From contig JAUMTV010000042.1 in assembly GCA_030531025.1 (NCBI GenBank), positions 1 through 5,104 of the forward strand: a DNA stretch of 5,104 bases, read 5' to 3'. The DNA is from Turicibacter sp. (GTDB taxonomy: Bacteria; Bacillota; Bacilli; MOL361; Turicibacteraceae). Under the pieces are notes generated by a model. It was not told the DNA's origin, did no database searches, and saw only the letters and a program-made list of their open reading frames with translations. Below are positions 1-5,104 of the stretch, in pieces (within the stretch, counting starts at the first letter, position 1; every line of letters starts with the position of its first letter). Position numbers and translations under genes: made by a program.

Positions 1-858
1 ACTAATTTATATGAAAGTTTAAGGATTGATAAACAGTTAAGGGGCAGAGCTGGTAGACAAGGAGAACCTGGAATAACACGCTTTTTTATAAGTTTAGATG
101 ATGATCTTATAGTTAAGTATGGAATTAATGAAATGATACCTAAAAAGTATTATCCAACACTTCAAGAAGAAGCGTTATCTAATCCTATTTTTAATTATAA
201 GATAAATAAAGCACAGAAGGCTATTCAAGCAAAGCTTTCAGATTTTAGAAAAAGCTTATATGAATACTCAGTTATATTAGAGCAACAAAGATTATATATG
301 TATGATACACGTATGAAAATAATAAGTGGTGAAGTTGAAGATAATCTTTTTAATTGTGACTATCCTCAACTATATGAGACTTTAAAACAAAAATATAGTG
401 AAGATACAATAAAAGTATTTAAGAAGAATTTAATGTTATTTTACCTTAATGAATATTGGTCTGATTATCTAATAAAAGTTTCTAATATTAAAGATGGTAG
501 TCAGTTTAATGTATATGCAGGAAAGAATCCTTTAAGTGAATTTAATAGAAGAATAATAGATGAATTTCAGAATCTTAATGAAAAAATAAAATTAGCTATA
601 AAGGATGATTATAATAAACTTAATAATTCTAAAGTTACGTTTTCAGAAATAAATAACCGTATTAGAAATCCATTATCCACTTGGACTTATTTAATAAATG
701 ATAATTCAATTGATGCATTTATGAGCTTTTTGCCAGGGATAGCATTGATAAACTTAGTAAAATCATATGGATTAGGTAATATAAGAGAGTGTATTGATTC
801 ATTAGAATTTTCAATAAGGTCTTATTTATATAAGATATCTAGAAAAAATGTTATGTAG
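1..858 (+). CDS. SecA-like preprotein translocase ATPase, C-terminal part (probable accessory SecA2 type), 5' end outside window
   Basis: This is the last 285 codons of a SecA-family ATPase, the motor that drives unfolded proteins through the SecY channel. The frame is open from base 1; the first ATG at 133 is internal. Helicase motif VI is visible as QLRGRAGRQGEPG (fragment residues 12-24), followed by the SecA-typical FFISLDDDL. Next comes the helical scaffold hallmark RKxLxEY...QQRxxMYxxR (about 83-104). A helical-wing-like segment contains W, YL and GKNPLSEF. The usual LEYDDVMNxQR is altered to YEYSVILEQQR, so the two Asp are absent. The protein ends in a TWTYLINDN segment (227-235) and a hydrophobic stretch, without the CxCGSG...CC zinc tail of housekeeping SecA. 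These points favour an accessory SecA2-type paralogue, which normally exports a small set of substrates. The cargo genes would be expected to the left of the window. Family membership is certain; the SecA2 label is inference. Confidence 0.9.
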   Translation, partial: TNLYESLRIDKQLRGRAGRQGEPGITRFFISLDDDLIVKYGINEMIPKKYYPTLQEEALSNPIFNYKINKAQKAIQAKLSDFRKSLYEYSVILEQQRLYMYDTRMKIISGEVEDNLFNCDYPQLYETLKQKYSEDTIKVFKKNLMLFYLNEYWSDYLIKVSNIKDGSQFNVYAGKNPLSEFNRRIIDEFQNLNEKIKLAIKDDYNKLNNSKVTFSEINNRIRNPLSTWTYLINDNSIDAFMSFLPGIALINLVKSYGLGNIRECIDSLEFSIRSYLYKISRKNVM

Positions 859-969
859 ATAGTATTAAATTTTACCATTAGAATTTGTGCAGAAGATAAA
901 GAATACTTATTAGAATTAATAAAAAATTATCGTAATTTAAAAGGAGTAATATATGGAAAGTACATCTAA
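859..969 (+). other. Open stretch continuing the SecA frame past its stop; possible gene remnant
   Basis: After the TAG at 856-858 the same frame stays open for 36 codons, to TAA at 967-969, running out over the start of the MFS gene. It has no ATG and no own ribosome binding site. Part of the peptide, IRICAEDKEYLLELIKNY, reads like real protein and faintly resembles the N-terminus of a LytTR-type response regulator (pattern IxICxDDKEY). It could be debris of a deleted gene or chance in AT-rich DNA. The non-coding gap proper is 859-952, the leader of the MFS gene. Confidence 0.2.
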
Positions 970-2119
970 AAATAACTCTAACATGAGATTAATATTAATT
1001 TTAGTTTCACTCCCTATTGGAGTAATGTCTTTTTTTCTTCCAATATACAGTAAATCATTAGATATGAATGCATTAGAAATAGCAGGTCTTTTTTCAATTC
1101 TAACATTCACATTAATAATTATAAGACCATTTATAGGTAAGTTAATTGATAAAGTAGGAAGAAAGCCTGTTTTAATAATGGCAATACTCATTTATTCCAT
1201 TTCATATTTAATATTCTCTATAGCAACTACAACTTTACTGCTTTACATAGCAAGAGCTATTCAAGGGGTGGCTAGTGCTTTGATGGGTATAAGTATATAT
1301 GCAATAGTAGCAGATACTCACAATTTAAATAATATTTCAAAAGGGTTTGGTAAAATCAATTCGGCTACATCTACAGGAAATATATATGGTTGTATATTAT
1401 CATCTTTAATATTATCTAAATTTCCATTGTTTCGAGGGTGGAAAATTTTATTTGTAATTTTTGCTTTAGCTGCTTTATTTGCATTATTTAAAGTAATAAT
1501 TACATTTAAAGAAAGTAGAAATGTGCCTGTCAACAAGAAGCTTAATATAAAAAATTATTCTAGCAATACAATTAAGCTTTTGTTTATAGTTTTTATTTCG
1601 TCTTTATCATCATCTATGGCATCACCAATTTTAATGATTTATCTACAAGATAAAATTACAACTGATATTAGTGGTCTTGCATTAGCATTTTTCCCAGCAA
1701 TGATAGTAGGTAGTTTATTATCAGTAAAGATAGGTGAAATATCTGATAAATTAGGTAAAAATAAATCTATGTTAATAGGTATGTTTATTGGAGGAATTAC
1801 AGTTATTATCCTTCCAAGTTTAAAATCTGTATCTACGTTTTCAGTTATATGGACTATATCGTCTATTGGGGGAATATTATATAACTTAGCTGAAAGTGGG
1901 TTATATACCCAACTAAATACAGCAAAGGATAATGGAGAAATCTTTGGTATATATACTTTAGTTTGTGATTTGGGGATAATGATTGGTCCTTTGCTGGGGG
2001 GATTTTTATATGAAACTACATCTAAAACATCTCCTTTTTATTTAAATGGTATTGCTATGATAATTATTGCTACTTTTATACCTATATTATTAAAAGATGA
2101 TATAAATTTAAAGAATTAG
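953..2119 (+). CDS. Major facilitator superfamily (MFS) transporter
   Basis: This is a 388-residue integral membrane protein, the normal length for a 12-helix MFS carrier that moves a small solute using an ion gradient. Hydrophobic segments include about 13-32, 41-60, 72-91, 95-117, 135-154 and 163-183 in the N-terminal half. A polar Lys/Asn-rich linker (about 184-206) then leads to a second six-helix half. MFS motif A is clear between helices 2 and 3 as GKLIDKVGRK (62-71). Its degenerate copy GEISDKLGKNK (261-271) sits at the matching place in the second half. Motif B (R101, Q104, G105) lies in helix 4. The antiporter motif C expected in helix 5 is not seen there (GNIYG at 142-146), whereas GPLLGG occurs near the C-terminus (345-350). 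Drug efflux is therefore possible but unsupported. The start ATG is preceded by AAAGGAG (940-946) at good spacing. The substrate cannot be named from sequence. Confidence 0.95.
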   Translation: MESTSKNNSNMRLILILVSLPIGVMSFFLPIYSKSLDMNALEIAGLFSILTFTLIIIRPFIGKLIDKVGRKPVLIMAILIYSISYLIFSIATTTLLLYIARAIQGVASALMGISIYAIVADTHNLNNISKGFGKINSATSTGNIYGCILSSLILSKFPLFRGWKILFVIFALAALFALFKVIITFKESRNVPVNKKLNIKNYSSNTIKLLFIVFISSLSSSMASPILMIYLQDKITTDISGLALAFFPAMIVGSLLSVKIGEISDKLGKNKSMLIGMFIGGITVIILPSLKSVSTFSVIWTISSIGGILYNLAESGLYTQLNTAKDNGEIFGIYTLVCDLGIMIGPLLGGFLYETTSKTSPFYLNGIAMIIIATFIPILLKDDINLKN

Positions 2120-2188
2120 CTATCTAAGAATATATCTAAAATTTAAATTTTTTAATCTATAAATTTTGAATTTAAAAGGGAGAATGTT

Positions 2189-2623
2189 ATGGATATTTGG
2201 GAACAGTTATATTTAAAAGCAAAGGAAGAATATTATCCTAAGGATGTTTCTCCATTTATTTATGCACATCATGTTGTTTGTGCCTTAGAAGCAGAGAATG
2301 GAGATATTTATACAGGGTTCTGTATAGAAAGTTGTGGCGGAGTGATGAATTTATGTGCAGAAAGAGTTGCTGCATTAAATATGTATATGAATAGTGGACA
2401 AACTATAATAAAGAGGTTAATTGCCTTTAGAGATAAAGCACCTTATGGTGGAGGAAGTGGTATGCCATGTGGTGCATGTCAAGAGTTCTTAATGCAGCTT
2501 TCAGAGAAAAATAAAAAAATTGAAATTATGGTCGATTATGATAGTCGTGAAATCATAAAACTGGAAGAGTTAATTTCAAATTGGTGGGGGGATGAACGAT
2601 ATGCAAATGACAATTTAGAGTAG
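2189..2623 (+). CDS. Cytidine deaminase superfamily protein (cytidine/blasticidin-S deaminase-like)
   Basis: This 144-residue protein has the length and layout of a small tetrameric-type cytidine deaminase: a zinc enzyme that hydrolyses the amino group of cytidine or related pyrimidines in the cytoplasm. The zinc/catalytic signature is complete: CAE with Cys56 as ligand and Glu58 as proton shuttle, then PCGAC with Cys94 and Cys97. The segment before it, DIYTGFCIESCGG (39-51), aligns with the canonical IYTGCNIENASYG. The ribose-contacting Asn is Cys45 here, Glu47 is kept, and the second Asn is Ser48. The arm after PCGxC is QEFL rather than RQxL, and a Gly-rich GGGSG loop (87-91) precedes it. 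These changes suggest a substrate other than free cytidine; blasticidin-type or other modified nucleosides are possible. The start is supported by AAAAGGGAG just upstream. It lies 69 bases after the transporter, on the same strand and without a clear terminator between, so co-transcription is possible. Confidence 0.88.
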   Translation: MDIWEQLYLKAKEEYYPKDVSPFIYAHHVVCALEAENGDIYTGFCIESCGGVMNLCAERVAALNMYMNSGQTIIKRLIAFRDKAPYGGGSGMPCGACQEFLMQLSEKNKKIEIMVDYDSREIIKLEELISNWWGDERYANDNLE

Positions 2624-2728
2624 TAAACTTCAAATTTATAGTTGAGATTATATATGAGAAATGAACAACAACTAATATTTATAAATAGAATTTAACATAT
2701 ATATTCATTTGTAATATGTCATTAATAG

Positions 2729-2737
2729 TGGGAGATG
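2729..2737 (+). promoter_or_regulatory. Unusually placed ribosome binding site of the M28-like lipoprotein gene
   Basis: GGGAG (2730-2734) abuts the ATG at 2735 with no spacer. The run GGAGATGAT matches the anti-Shine-Dalgarno complement GGAGGTGAT at eight of nine bases, so the ATG itself may pair with 16S rRNA. An in-frame TAG at 2726-2728 rules out an upstream start. The only better-spaced alternatives are the rare codons ATT (2738) and ATA (2744). Initiation is expected to be weak or to use a non-standard codon. Confidence 0.5.
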
Positions 2738-3697
2738 ATTAAAATAAAAAAAATAAATTTTCTATTGATACTGATAAGTGTATTTTTATTATGTAGTTGT
2801 AATGATAACAATATAGAAAAAAGTGAAAATAATGGTGTAAGAGATAAGACTATTAAAGAAGAAAGTCTGGAGGAAAAGTTTACAGTTGGAGAAGTAGTTG
2901 AATATTTATGTTCAGAAGAAATCGAAGATAGAGAATATAATAAAGAAGGAAATCAAAAGGCAGCTGAATATATTGATGAGTTATATAAAGAATTAGATTT
3001 AGAATTTGTTTTTGGTAAATCGTATTTAGATAATTTTTTATATGATGATATAAATCTTAGTAATGTTGTTGGTAAGATTAGTGGAAAGGATAATAGTACT
3101 GCTATTATTTTAACAGCTCACTTTGATGCTTGGTTTAATGGAGCTGTTGATAATGCATCAGGTGTTTCTACTGTTCTTGAAATAGCTAAATTATTAAAAG
3201 ATACATCGAAAAAAGAATCTCTTAATTATGATGTTATTTTCCTAATGACTAATGGAGAAATGGCTCTTTTTTCAGGTAGTAGAGATTTTGTTACTAAGCT
3301 TGAACAACTACAATATCAAAGTGTTTTTAATATAAATATTGATTGTATTGGAATGAAAGATTCATATAATTCTAACCCTTTAGGCTTGAAAAATTTAAGT
3401 AAAATTAGTGAGTCACAAATATTATATTCAGGTATTAAGGAGATTTTCAATAATAATGATATAGATTTTGTTGATGATTATCCTACTGAAAAAGCTAAAA
3501 TGGCCTTTGAGCAAAATATGGGAGTAAGTGATTACTTTTCATTTGAGGAAAATGGTTATGCAAATATTCATATATGTCAACAGGGTATCTCAGAGTTTAT
3601 TTTAAATGAAAAAGATACTCCAGAATTGATAGATTATAAAAAAATAGAGAAGCTAGCTGATGTATTATCGCTATATATTAAAAATATAAAATTATAA
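2735..3697 (+). CDS. Lipoprotein with M28-family zinc aminopeptidase-like domain, probably active-site degenerate
   Basis: This 320-residue protein has a lipoprotein signal: Lys-rich start, hydrophobic core (about 9-20) and lipobox LCSC with Cys22 as the lipidated residue. It should be anchored on the outer face of the membrane. A charged Asn/Glu/Lys linker (23-50) leads to an M28 domain, the family of co-catalytic zinc exopeptidases. Recognisable parts are a repeat-like N-terminal segment with NQKAAEYI, TAHFDAW (His129), GAVDNASG (Asp139), TNGEMALFSGS (Glu175), NIDCIG (Asp203), SDYFSFEENG (265-274) and EKDTPELID (292-300). The usual paired Glu is a single Glu175 followed by Met. The last zinc ligand, the His of HTxxDT, is Leu290 (LNEKDT), and SDH has become SDY. 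Two of five metal-site positions are therefore doubtful or lost, so it may bind peptide without cutting. Only one ATG is available, directly touching its Shine-Dalgarno site. No functional partner is evident in its neighbours. Confidence 0.88.
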   Translation: MIKIKKINFLLILISVFLLCSCNDNNIEKSENNGVRDKTIKEESLEEKFTVGEVVEYLCSEEIEDREYNKEGNQKAAEYIDELYKELDLEFVFGKSYLDNFLYDDINLSNVVGKISGKDNSTAIILTAHFDAWFNGAVDNASGVSTVLEIAKLLKDTSKKESLNYDVIFLMTNGEMALFSGSRDFVTKLEQLQYQSVFNINIDCIGMKDSYNSNPLGLKNLSKISESQILYSGIKEIFNNNDIDFVDDYPTEKAKMAFEQNMGVSDYFSFEENGYANIHICQQGISEFILNEKDTPELIDYKKIEKLADVLSLYIKNIKL

Positions 3698-3720
3698 GTT
3701 GATAAAGAGTTAATTATAAT
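3692..3720 (+). promoter_or_regulatory. Candidate sigma-A promoter for the GNAT/GrpB pair
   Basis: A perfect -10 box TATAAT lies at 3715-3720, with a weak -35 (TTATAA, 3692-3697) at a 17-base spacing that overlaps the stop of the preceding gene. Transcription would begin near 3727 and give a leader of about 90 bases containing the inner hairpin described next. A second candidate is TTGAAT (3757-3762) with TAAAAT (3781-3786) at an 18-base spacing. In such AT-rich DNA either could be chance. Confidence 0.3.
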
Positions 3721-3789
3721 TTTAACAGTTACAATTACCTTGCAAAATCCAATTTGTTGAATAAATTCATAGGGTAATTCTAAAATTAT
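3716..3789 (+). repeat. Two-part inverted repeat (potential stem-loop) upstream of the GNAT gene
   Basis: The outer arms are a perfect 9-base pair of inverted sequences, ATAATTTTA (3716-3724) and TAAAATTAT (3781-3789). Inside them AATTACCTT (3733-3741) pairs with AGGGTAATT (3771-3779), 9 pairs including one G-U. The two stems are separated by eight bases on the left and one on the right. The apical part contains a small CAAA/TTTG complement (3743-3746 and 3753-3756). No T-tract follows, so it is not an intrinsic terminator. It fills most of the gap between the lipoprotein and the GNAT gene and could be a leader RNA structure, a bipartite operator or the relic of a small palindromic element. 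No known riboswitch class was recognised. Confidence 0.55.
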
Positions 3790-3819
3790 GCGAGGAATGC
3801 TTTAATTTGGAGTGATATT

Positions 3820-4278
3820 ATGAGAATAAGAAAAATAAAAATAAGTGATTATAATGATGTAAATAAATTAATGCAACAGCTGCACAGTTTACATGTTGAG
3901 AATAGACCAGATTTATATGTAAAAATAGAACATCCATATTCTATAGATGAGTTCAAAAAGATTGTAGAAAATAAGGATATTATTTCAGTATTAGCTGAAG
4001 ATGATGGTGAGATTTTAGGATTAGCTATTGTAACTATAAGAAATAAAAGTGGTATGCTTAAGAAGAGAACGGCCTATATGGATGCTTTGTGTGTGGATGA
4101 AAGATTTAGAGGACAAGGTATTGGGAAGGAACTTTTTTCTTTTGTATCGAATATGGCAAAGAAAAAAGGTGCAGAAAGGCTTGATTTAATGGTATGGTCA
4201 TTTAATGAAAAGGCTCTAATTTTTTATGAGGAATTAGGAATGAAAACACAAAGATATATTTTTGAAAAGGAACTTTAA
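3820..4278 (+). CDS. GNAT-family N-acetyltransferase
   Basis: This 152-residue protein is a single complete GNAT domain that would transfer an acetyl group from acetyl-CoA to an amine in the cytoplasm. It starts with the typical MRIRKIKISDYNDV strand and helix. The central strands run through ISVLAEDDGEILGLAIVTI (55-73) and YMDALCV (86-92). The acetyl-CoA pyrophosphate loop is RGQGIG (97-102, R/QxxGxG/A) followed by helix KELFSFV. Asn129 in SFNEKALIFYEELGM (127-141) and Tyr136 are the usual motif-B positions, Tyr136 being the common general-acid candidate. The start is fixed by TGGAGTGAT (3808-3816), seven bases from the GGAG to the ATG. It is followed after 39 bases by the GrpB gene and probably shares its transcript. 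The acceptor is unknown: GNATs act on antibiotics, polyamines, peptides or proteins, and nothing here selects one. Confidence 0.93.
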   Translation: MRIRKIKISDYNDVNKLMQQLHSLHVENRPDLYVKIEHPYSIDEFKKIVENKDIISVLAEDDGEILGLAIVTIRNKSGMLKKRTAYMDALCVDERFRGQGIGKELFSFVSNMAKKKGAERLDLMVWSFNEKALIFYEELGMKTQRYIFEKEL

Positions 4279-4307
4279 AAATATACATTATCTAAGTGGT
4301 GATTTAT

Positions 4308-4313
4308 GGAGGG
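4308..4313 (+). promoter_or_regulatory. Ribosome binding site selecting the start of the GrpB gene
   Basis: GGAGGG lies between two in-frame ATGs (4306 and 4318), overlapping the first and correctly placed for the second. It supports initiation at 4318. Confidence 0.6.
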
Positions 4314-4317
4314 ATTT

Positions 4318-4833
4318 ATGAGAACTAAACATGTAATTGTCGTACCATATAATTATGAATGGTCACAAAATTTCATTGATATTAAAAATGAACTTGATAT
4401 TATTCTAGGAAATTTGGCATTAAGGATAGAACATGTTGGAAGCACATCTGTTGAAGGATTATCAGCTAAACCGATTATTGATATCGATGTAGTAATTAAA
4501 GGTTATTCTTTTTTAAAAGATGTAATAAATAAATTGGATACAATAGGATATCAATATGAGGGTAATCTCGGTATCGATGGTAGAGAAGCATTTTCTTATA
4601 CCGGAAAAGAACACCTTCTTACACATCATCTTTATGTTTGTACTGAAAATTCACGGGAGTTAGAACGACATATAAGATTTAGAGAATATCTAAGACATCA
4701 TCCCAAAATAGCGAAAGAATATAGTAGAGTGAAAGAAGAGGCAGCAAGGTTATTTCCAAATGATATAGATAAATATATTGAATATAAATCGCCATTAATT
4801 GAAAAAATATATGCTAATCTTAATTTAGTTTAG
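4318..4833 (+). CDS. GrpB/UPF0157 family protein (nucleotidyltransferase fold)
   Basis: This 171-residue protein has the normal length for the GrpB (UPF0157) family. These proteins have a nucleotidyltransferase-like fold and no settled biochemical role; in some genomes the domain is fused to CoaE. The hallmarks are all present: VVPYNYEW (8-15), the signature EHVGSTSVEGLSAKPIIDID (38-57) with the GS and DxD of a nucleotidyltransferase pocket, THHLYV, and the RHIRFREYLRHHPKIAKEY helix near the C-terminus, ending with KYIEYKSPLIEKI. I chose the ATG at 4318 because GGAGGG (4308-4313) stands four bases before it and family members begin just ahead of VVPY. The in-frame ATG at 4306 would add four residues and has only the weaker GTGGTGAT upstream. 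It lies 39 bases after the GNAT gene with no terminator between, so the two are likely co-expressed. No truncation or missing key residue is seen. Confidence 0.92.
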   Translation: MRTKHVIVVPYNYEWSQNFIDIKNELDIILGNLALRIEHVGSTSVEGLSAKPIIDIDVVIKGYSFLKDVINKLDTIGYQYEGNLGIDGREAFSYTGKEHLLTHHLYVCTENSRELERHIRFREYLRHHPKIAKEYSRVKEEAARLFPNDIDKYIEYKSPLIEKIYANLNLV

Positions 4834-4966
4834 TTCAGATGCTGAAGTAGAAGTTATATGCTATGAAAATTTTATACCAGCAGGAGATTGTCAACCTGGA
4901 AAGGCAGTTTCAGCAAAATCATTTAAATTAATTAGTGAAGATAATGAGTGGAAAATAAATGGATGA
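4834..4966 (+). pseudogene. 3' remnant of a decayed protein gene
   Basis: Directly after the GrpB stop a frame reads protein-like sequence to TGA at 4964-4966: DAEVEVICYENFIPAGDC, then PGKAVSAKSFKLISEDNEWKING. The frame is closed upstream by TAG at 4826-4828 and contains no ATG, GTG or TTG in a position with a Shine-Dalgarno site, so only about 45 C-terminal codons remain. The ending, FxLxxEDxEWKI, is the sort of closing strand seen in secreted NTF2-like or similar lipoprotein domains (DUF4878-type), but this is too short to assign. The break point at the GrpB stop suggests that GrpB, or the GNAT-GrpB pair, was inserted into or recombined next to this gene. An alternative is coincidental open frame. 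Confidence 0.45.
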
Positions 4967-5104
4967 GGAGCAAAGATCAAGGGGATAGGGGGAATAATAT
5001 ATTATTTACAGCTATAATTGCTTGGATTAATATTGCATTAATTTTAACTATTTCAGTATTAGGTATATATACATTAATACTTTTAATAAAAGCTTTAAAA
5101 ATAT
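4963..5104 (+). CDS. Small membrane protein, N-terminal part, 3' end outside window
   Basis: An ATG at 4963 opens a frame still open at the window end (47 codons seen). A polar start, MRSKDQGDRGNN, is followed by a long hydrophobic stretch (about 13-42: ILFTAIIAWINIALILTI and on through LGIYTLILL). It ends in KALKI, one or two membrane-spanning segments with a positive cytoplasmic-side residue. Short proteins of this kind ending in IKALKIY are, from memory, common and uncharacterised in clostridia. The ATG overlaps the TGA of the remnant upstream as ATGA, the arrangement of a translationally coupled pair. That suggests the decayed gene was once its operon partner. There is no good Shine-Dalgarno site for this ATG; G-rich AGGGGG near 4987-4992 might serve a downstream start on a rare codon. 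Function unknown. Confidence 0.5.
   Translation, partial: MRSKDQGDRGNNILFTAIIAWINIALILTISVLGIYTLILLIKALKI

Noticed and set aside
907..922. Hairpin TTATTA-GAAT-TAATAA after the SecA-like gene
   Set aside because: It has six A/T pairs followed by A rather than T residues on the plus strand, so it is not a plausible intrinsic terminator in either direction.
937..1191. Open reading frame of 84 codons on the minus strand
   Set aside because: It lies opposite the N-terminal half of the MFS gene, has low-complexity Ile/Asn composition and no protein family features; it is a shadow of the real gene.
1318..1536. Open reading frame of 72 codons on the minus strand
   Set aside because: It is antisense to the MFS coding region, with no ribosome binding site noted and no recognisable motif.
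2138..2176. Palindrome AAAATTTAAATTTT and an 8-base A/T stem before the deaminase gene, as possible terminator
   Set aside because: The stem is made only of A and T pairs with no stable core and no T-tract after it; such palindromes are expected by chance in this base composition.
2653..2694. Tiny open frame MRNEQQLIFINRI between the deaminase and lipoprotein genes
   Set aside because: It has thirteen codons, no Shine-Dalgarno site and no similarity I recognise.
3733..3815. T-box or known riboswitch in front of the GNAT gene, prompted by the AGGGT sequence
   Set aside because: The T-box consensus with TGGNACCGCG, a terminator and a specifier region are missing, and a GNAT gene is not a usual T-box target.

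Overview
The window is strongly AT-rich, and every gene found lies on the plus strand behind a GGAG-type Shine-Dalgarno site. Codon use is A/T-ending throughout, with AGA/AGG for arginine and TTA for leucine. Together with a lipoprotein, a GrpB-type protein and a SecA paralogue lacking the usual zinc tail, this points to a low-GC Firmicute, most likely a Clostridium or close relative. That assignment is inference; no rRNA or other marker gene is present.

Layout from left to right. Positions 1-858 hold the 3' part of a SecA-like ATPase gene, probably an accessory SecA2-type protein; it enters from the left and begins inside helicase motif VI. A short open stretch (859-969) follows its stop in the same frame and may be a gene remnant. 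An MFS transporter (953-2119), a cytidine-deaminase-superfamily enzyme (2189-2623) and an M28-type peptidase-like lipoprotein (2735-3697) follow. Next comes an intergenic segment of about 120 bases with a two-part inverted repeat and a possible promoter. A GNAT acetyltransferase (3820-4278) and a GrpB/UPF0157 protein (4318-4833) then form a likely two-gene unit. The window closes with the 3' remnant of a decayed gene (about 4834-4966), whose stop overlaps by ATGA the start of a small membrane-protein gene leaving on the right.

The genes do not form a recognisable pathway. They read as an accessory or variable region: a transporter, three enzymes or enzyme-like proteins that might act on small molecules (deaminase, acetyltransferase, nucleotidyltransferase-fold protein), a surface lipoprotein and gene debris. 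A detoxification or resistance role for the transporter/deaminase/GNAT/GrpB set is possible but only a guess from family membership. The most informative oddities are residue changes at conserved functional positions in the M28 lipoprotein (zinc-ligand His replaced by Leu), the deaminase (ribose-binding Asn replaced by Cys) and the SecA paralogue (YDD motif altered, zinc tail missing), and the structured region ahead of the GNAT gene. I found no tRNA, rRNA, CRISPR array, insertion sequence or convincing intrinsic terminator. I did not find strong evidence for a wholly new system.
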